Part shown: in pieces, positions 61,110-64,000 of the stretch
Numbering within the stretch: position 1 is the stretch's first letter
How the letters are laid out: each line of letters starts with the position of its first letter
Source: Muribaculaceae bacterium
Lineage (GTDB): Bacteria > Pseudomonadota > Alphaproteobacteria > Rs-D84
Length of the DNA stretch: 64,000 nucleotides
NCBI GenBank assembly: GCA_023665245.1
Contig: JAMPEH010000001.1
Coordinates: forward strand, 62,001 to 126,000
Reading direction: 5' to 3'
The notes under the pieces: model-generated
The model's database searches: none
Told to the model about the DNA's origin: nothing
The model's input: only the letters and a program-made list of their open reading frames with translations
Program-made: the position numbers and the translations under genes

Positions 61110-61131
61110 AAAAAACGCCCCATGTGGGGCG
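61110..61131 (-). terminator. Terminator of the MacAB-type operon
   Basis: ACGCCCCATGTGGGGCG stem with a T tract on the minus strand. Confidence 0.75.
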
Positions 61132-61135
61132 CATA

Positions 61136-62353
61136 TTATTCATATCGCAGACTGTCAATCGGGTTTAATTTGGCTGCCTTTAACGCGGGGAATACGCCCG
61201 ATGCCAATCCAACCACCACCGCGACCGTGACAGATAATACCACGGGCCATACGCTGAATGGAACATTGTATCCCATAACAAATCGTCCCACACCCTGGGC
61301 CAGGCCCACGCCCAATATTAATCCGGCCATAGAACCGATAAATGATATCAGTATCGATTCAGACAAGAATTGGATAATAATTTGCTTTTCACGGGCACCG
61401 ATTGCCTTGCGAATACCGATTTCGCGTGTGCGTTCGGCAACCGATACCAGCATCATATTCATAATCCCAATCGCGCCCACCAACAGTGATACTGCCGCAA
61501 TCGCAATCAGCAACAGTTTCAAGTATCCTGTGACGGTTTCCATGGTTTCCATAACCTGTTTCATATCTGTGATTTGAAAATCATCAGAATCACCGTCTTT
61601 CAGTTTATGACGCTGGCGCAGTAATGCCGTCATTTGATCAATTGCGACATTGTTATCTGCATCCGAATACAGTTTTATTGAAATCATCTGCACGGCATTT
61701 GGAAAGCGTGATCCTGACAGGCGTTTCTTTAACGTTGTGATTGGTATAATAACCATGTCGTCCTGGCTGCCCATGGATGAATCGCCCTTGGCCTTGGTGA
61801 CACCGACAATTGTAAACGGCGTGCTTTGAACACGGATAACCTGGCCAACCGCATTTTTTGGCATGCCTAATTCTTCGGCGGTTTCGGGCCCGATGACGGC
61901 GTATGTTGCCGCATTGCGTACCGCCGATTGGTCAAAAAATGTACCATATTCTATTTCAATATTTTGTACGGTTGCATATGCTGGATACACACCAACCATT
62001 GATGTTGACCAGTTTTTATTTCCATATACAATTTGCGCCCCAGAATTTTGCACTGGCGTCACGGCGGCAACACTGGGCAACTGGCCCAAGAATTCTGCAT
62101 CATCAATTGTCAGTGTCATGCGGTTCCCGCCACGCACACCGGCCGATTGTGCCGCGCCGGCGCGAATCATAACCGTATTTGTCCCCAGACTTGAAAACTG
62201 GTCTGTAATCTGGTGTTGCACGGTTTCACCAACCGCCACCATAATCACCACGGCCATAACGCCGATAACGATACCCAGTACCGTCAGAAACGAACGCATT
62301 TTATTGCCACTGACAGACAACCAAGATTCTTTTAATATATCGTTAAATGTCAT
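61136..62353 (-). CDS. MacB-type ABC transporter permease
   Basis: 405 aa. The FtsX/MacB layout is present: a first membrane helix (MRSFLTVLGIVIGVMAVV), a large periplasmic domain (~residues 45-265), then three helices and the DUF214 tail (LLIAIAAVSLLVGAIGIMNM; REIGIRKAIGAREK; VFPALKAAKLNPIDSLRYE). It forms the membrane part of a tripartite efflux or lipid/lipoprotein-type system with the two genes upstream. The start overlaps the ATPase stop by 4 bp. Confidence 0.9.
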   Translation of the reverse strand: MTFNDILKESWLSVSGNKMRSFLTVLGIVIGVMAVVIMVAVGETVQHQITDQFSSLGTNTVMIRAGAAQSAGVRGGNRMTLTIDDAEFLGQLPSVAAVTPVQNSGAQIVYGNKNWSTSMVGVYPAYATVQNIEIEYGTFFDQSAVRNAATYAVIGPETAEELGMPKNAVGQVIRVQSTPFTIVGVTKAKGDSSMGSQDDMVIIPITTLKKRLSGSRFPNAVQMISIKLYSDADNNVAIDQMTALLRQRHKLKDGDSDDFQITDMKQVMETMETVTGYLKLLLIAIAAVSLLVGAIGIMNMMLVSVAERTREIGIRKAIGAREKQIIIQFLSESILISFIGSMAGLILGVGLAQGVGRFVMGYNVPFSVWPVVLSVTVAVVVGLASGVFPALKAAKLNPIDSLRYE

Positions 62354-63084
62354 TTTTTGTGCGCCTTTTGTAATACAGATTCTGATTTTGGCACCACGCC
62401 ATCATACGTGATATGACCGTCATAGATATGAATCAGACGGTCTGCATATTGGGCGATATCAAATTCGTGTGTAATCATAACGATTGTGATGCCCAGTTCC
62501 TTATTCAGTTTTTTAAAGAACTGTAAAATTTCATGGCCCATTTTACTGTCTAGGGCCCCTGTCGGTTCGTCTGCCAAAATCAGTTTTGGGTCACCGGCCA
62601 GTGCACGTGCGATTGCAACGCGTTGCTTCATACCACCTGACAATTGCGTCGGCAGATATGATTGAAACTTTTCAAGGCCCACCAGTTTCAACATTTCAAT
62701 GGCGCGTTGGCGTCGTTGTGACATTGGCAAACCGCAATACATTAACGGCAACATAACATTGTCCAGAACACTGCGTTTGGCCAACAGGTTAAATTGCTGG
62801 AATACAAAACCGATATATTCATTTCGGGCGGTGGCTAATTCATCCGCCGTCATGTCAGAAATATTTGTCCCGTATAAAGAATATGTTCCAGATGATGCCG
62901 TATCCAACGCACCGATAATGTTCATGCATGTGGATTTACCAGACCCCGATGGCCCCATAATAGATACAAATTCGCCCGGGTATATATCAAATGTATTGTC
63001 GAATAAAACCTGCTGGGTACCACCGGCTTCTAACGGGAATACCTTGCAGATTTTATTCATTGAAATAACAGGTGTTTGTTTCAT
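62350..63084 (-). CDS. MacB/LolD-type ABC transporter ATPase
   Basis: 244 aa from the ATG at 63084 (AGGGAA ahead); a long upstream open extension overlaps the adaptor gene. Walker A GPSGSGKST, the signature LSGGMKQR, Walker B LILADEPTGALD and the His switch (ITHEFD) are intact. Powers the MacAB-type complex with the permease and the adaptor. Genes are adjacent and partly overlapping, so they are co-translated. Confidence 0.92.
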   Translation of the reverse strand: MKQTPVISMNKICKVFPLEAGGTQQVLFDNTFDIYPGEFVSIMGPSGSGKSTCMNIIGALDTASSGTYSLYGTNISDMTADELATARNEYIGFVFQQFNLLAKRSVLDNVMLPLMYCGLPMSQRRQRAIEMLKLVGLEKFQSYLPTQLSGGMKQRVAIARALAGDPKLILADEPTGALDSKMGHEILQFFKKLNKELGITIVMITHEFDIAQYADRLIHIYDGHITYDGVVPKSESVLQKAHKK

Positions 63085-63100
63085 TATATTATTCCCTGAT

Positions 63101-64000
63101 TTACATTGGTCCACCCATTGGGCCGCCGTGTCCGCCGCGCTGGTTGGTTGATTTGGTTGTGGTCGATGCCTGGCCCTGGTATCCGACAATAATTTTATCA
63201 CCGGCCTGAATTTTGTCAGAAATAATTTGGGTTTCTGTCGCAGATTCCAGACCCTTGGTATATTCAACAAAGACAATCTGGTCTGCGCGTTGAATCGCCA
63301 AATGTGTACTTGGTGTAATTGATGGGTCAATATCGTCTGCAATTGAATTAAAATTCTTGACCAAGAACGCTGCATTTTGTGCCTTCCATGCGTCTGTCAC
63401 TTGGTCAACAATAACTGTTACAAATGCGGTCATACCCGGCATCAGACGCAGATCAGAATTATCAACATCGATCACAACAGTATAAACAACAACGTTTGAT
63501 GTCGTTGTTGGCGACAAGCGGATTTGGCGTACTGTACCTGTAAATGTATCGGTTGGATATGCGTCAACGGTAAAGTCCACCCTTTGGCCTTCTTTGATAA
63601 CACCAATATCCGCCTCTGATACTGCGGTTTCAATTTGCATTTTTGTTAAATCTTCGGCAATTTCAAACAGGTCTGGCGTTTGGAACGATGCCGCAACTGT
63701 TTGACCTTTATCAACCTTGCGCGATATGACAGTGCCATTGACAGGGGATGTAATTGTCGCATACCCCAGATTTGTGACCGCACGGTCGTACTGCGATTGT
63801 GCGCGATTGACCGATTGTTCTGCCTGTTCATAACTGGTTTGTGATTTTTCCATTTCTGCACGGGCAATATATCCATCTGCAAACAATGTCTTGTTGCGTT
63901 GATATTCACTTTTTGCATAGTTGCGTTCTGATATTGCACTGTCCAGGCTTGCCTTGGCCTCGTTCACGGATGCCTGCAATACAGATGGTTCAATCTTTAA
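63101..64000 (-). CDS. MacA/HlyD-type periplasmic adaptor (partial at right edge)
   Basis: The frame is open to the window end, so the N-terminus lies outside. About 299 residues are visible. An alpha-helical hairpin (EAKASLDSAISERNYAKSEY; SYEQAEQSVNRAQSQYDR), a lipoyl/barrel part (TSPVNGTVISRKVDKGQTV) and a membrane-proximal domain (VFVEYTKGLESATETQII) are visible, as in MacA. It links the inner-membrane permease to an outer-membrane channel (TolC-like, not in the window). First gene of the operon. Confidence 0.87.
   Translation of the reverse strand, partial: LKIEPSVLQASVNEAKASLDSAISERNYAKSEYQRNKTLFADGYIARAEMEKSQTSYEQAEQSVNRAQSQYDRAVTNLGYATITSPVNGTVISRKVDKGQTVAASFQTPDLFEIAEDLTKMQIETAVSEADIGVIKEGQRVDFTVDAYPTDTFTGTVRQIRLSPTTTSNVVVYTVVIDVDNSDLRLMPGMTAFVTVIVDQVTDAWKAQNAAFLVKNFNSIADDIDPSITPSTHLAIQRADQIVFVEYTKGLESATETQIISDKIQAGDKIIVGYQGQASTTTKSTNQRGGHGGPMGGPM

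Noticed and set aside
1..64000. CRISPR arrays
   Set aside because: No regular direct repeats with equal spacers and no Cas genes; the repeats found are palindromic and irregularly placed.

Overview
The window reads as chromosomal DNA of an alphaproteobacterium with a moderately AT-rich genome and many short secreted or outer-membrane proteins. The affiliation is an inference. It rests on an archaeal/eukaryotic-type short ProS, a dimeric eukaryotic-type GlyRS, an ornithine-lipid OlsB/OlsA pair, a ParB-methylase/DUF5681/terminase phage module and a large-serine-recombinase C-terminus of the alphaproteobacterial kind. Dispersed palindromic intergenic repeats of the GTCAT...ATGAC type fit too. 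A host-associated or gut lineage would match, but the window cannot prove it. No rRNA, CRISPR array or complete IS was seen.

Layout. 1-11.4 kb: envelope genes (end of a Cys-rich surface protein, a phospholipase-D-like lipoprotein, a large Cys-containing secreted protein, an M13 peptidase with hemW, an outer-membrane protein and an MltB transglycosylase). A 500-bp patch of palindromic repeats contains a GIY-YIG nuclease gene framed by inverted repeats. 11.4-17.1 kb: a tail-fibre-like gene, then five tightly packed minus-strand surface-glycan genes (two acyltransferase-type proteins, GT2, GT8, GT-D, a DegT aminotransferase). 17.1-26.4 kb: a candidate structured RNA, olsB-olsA-proS, a second candidate structured RNA divergent from lactate dehydrogenase, a GNAT, a spermidine-synthase-like membrane protein, a U32 protease-family protein and a hypothetical gene. 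26.5-37.7 kb: three outer-membrane or secreted proteins, glyQS, a ferredoxin, a BI-1 protein, lgt and hypothetical genes.

37.8-57.8 kb is an accessory island. It starts at tRNA-Ser(TGA) and ends at the C-terminal remnant of a serine recombinase. It holds a phage DNA-packaging module without structural genes, several PD-(D/E)XK-like nucleases, a two-gene unit coding for a 61-aa protein and a 1113-aa TPR/PIN-like protein, and a DUF488 plus dual-OB-like pair behind a leader terminator. It also holds a HEPN protein, two different Fic proteins around a DUF5131 gene, and fragments of an ADP-ribosylglycohydrolase, a DUF488 protein and a zinc-ribbon protein. It looks like a decayed prophage that now carries conflict or defence cargo. 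The most striking unit is 45.77-49.31 kb: the two products share an N-terminal motif in exactly the same register (residues 14-35).

57.9-64 kb returns to housekeeping genes: a thioredoxin-fold protein, CvpA, a membrane protein, tRNA-Thr(TGT), a GH108-like lysozyme and a MacAB-type efflux operon that runs off the right edge.
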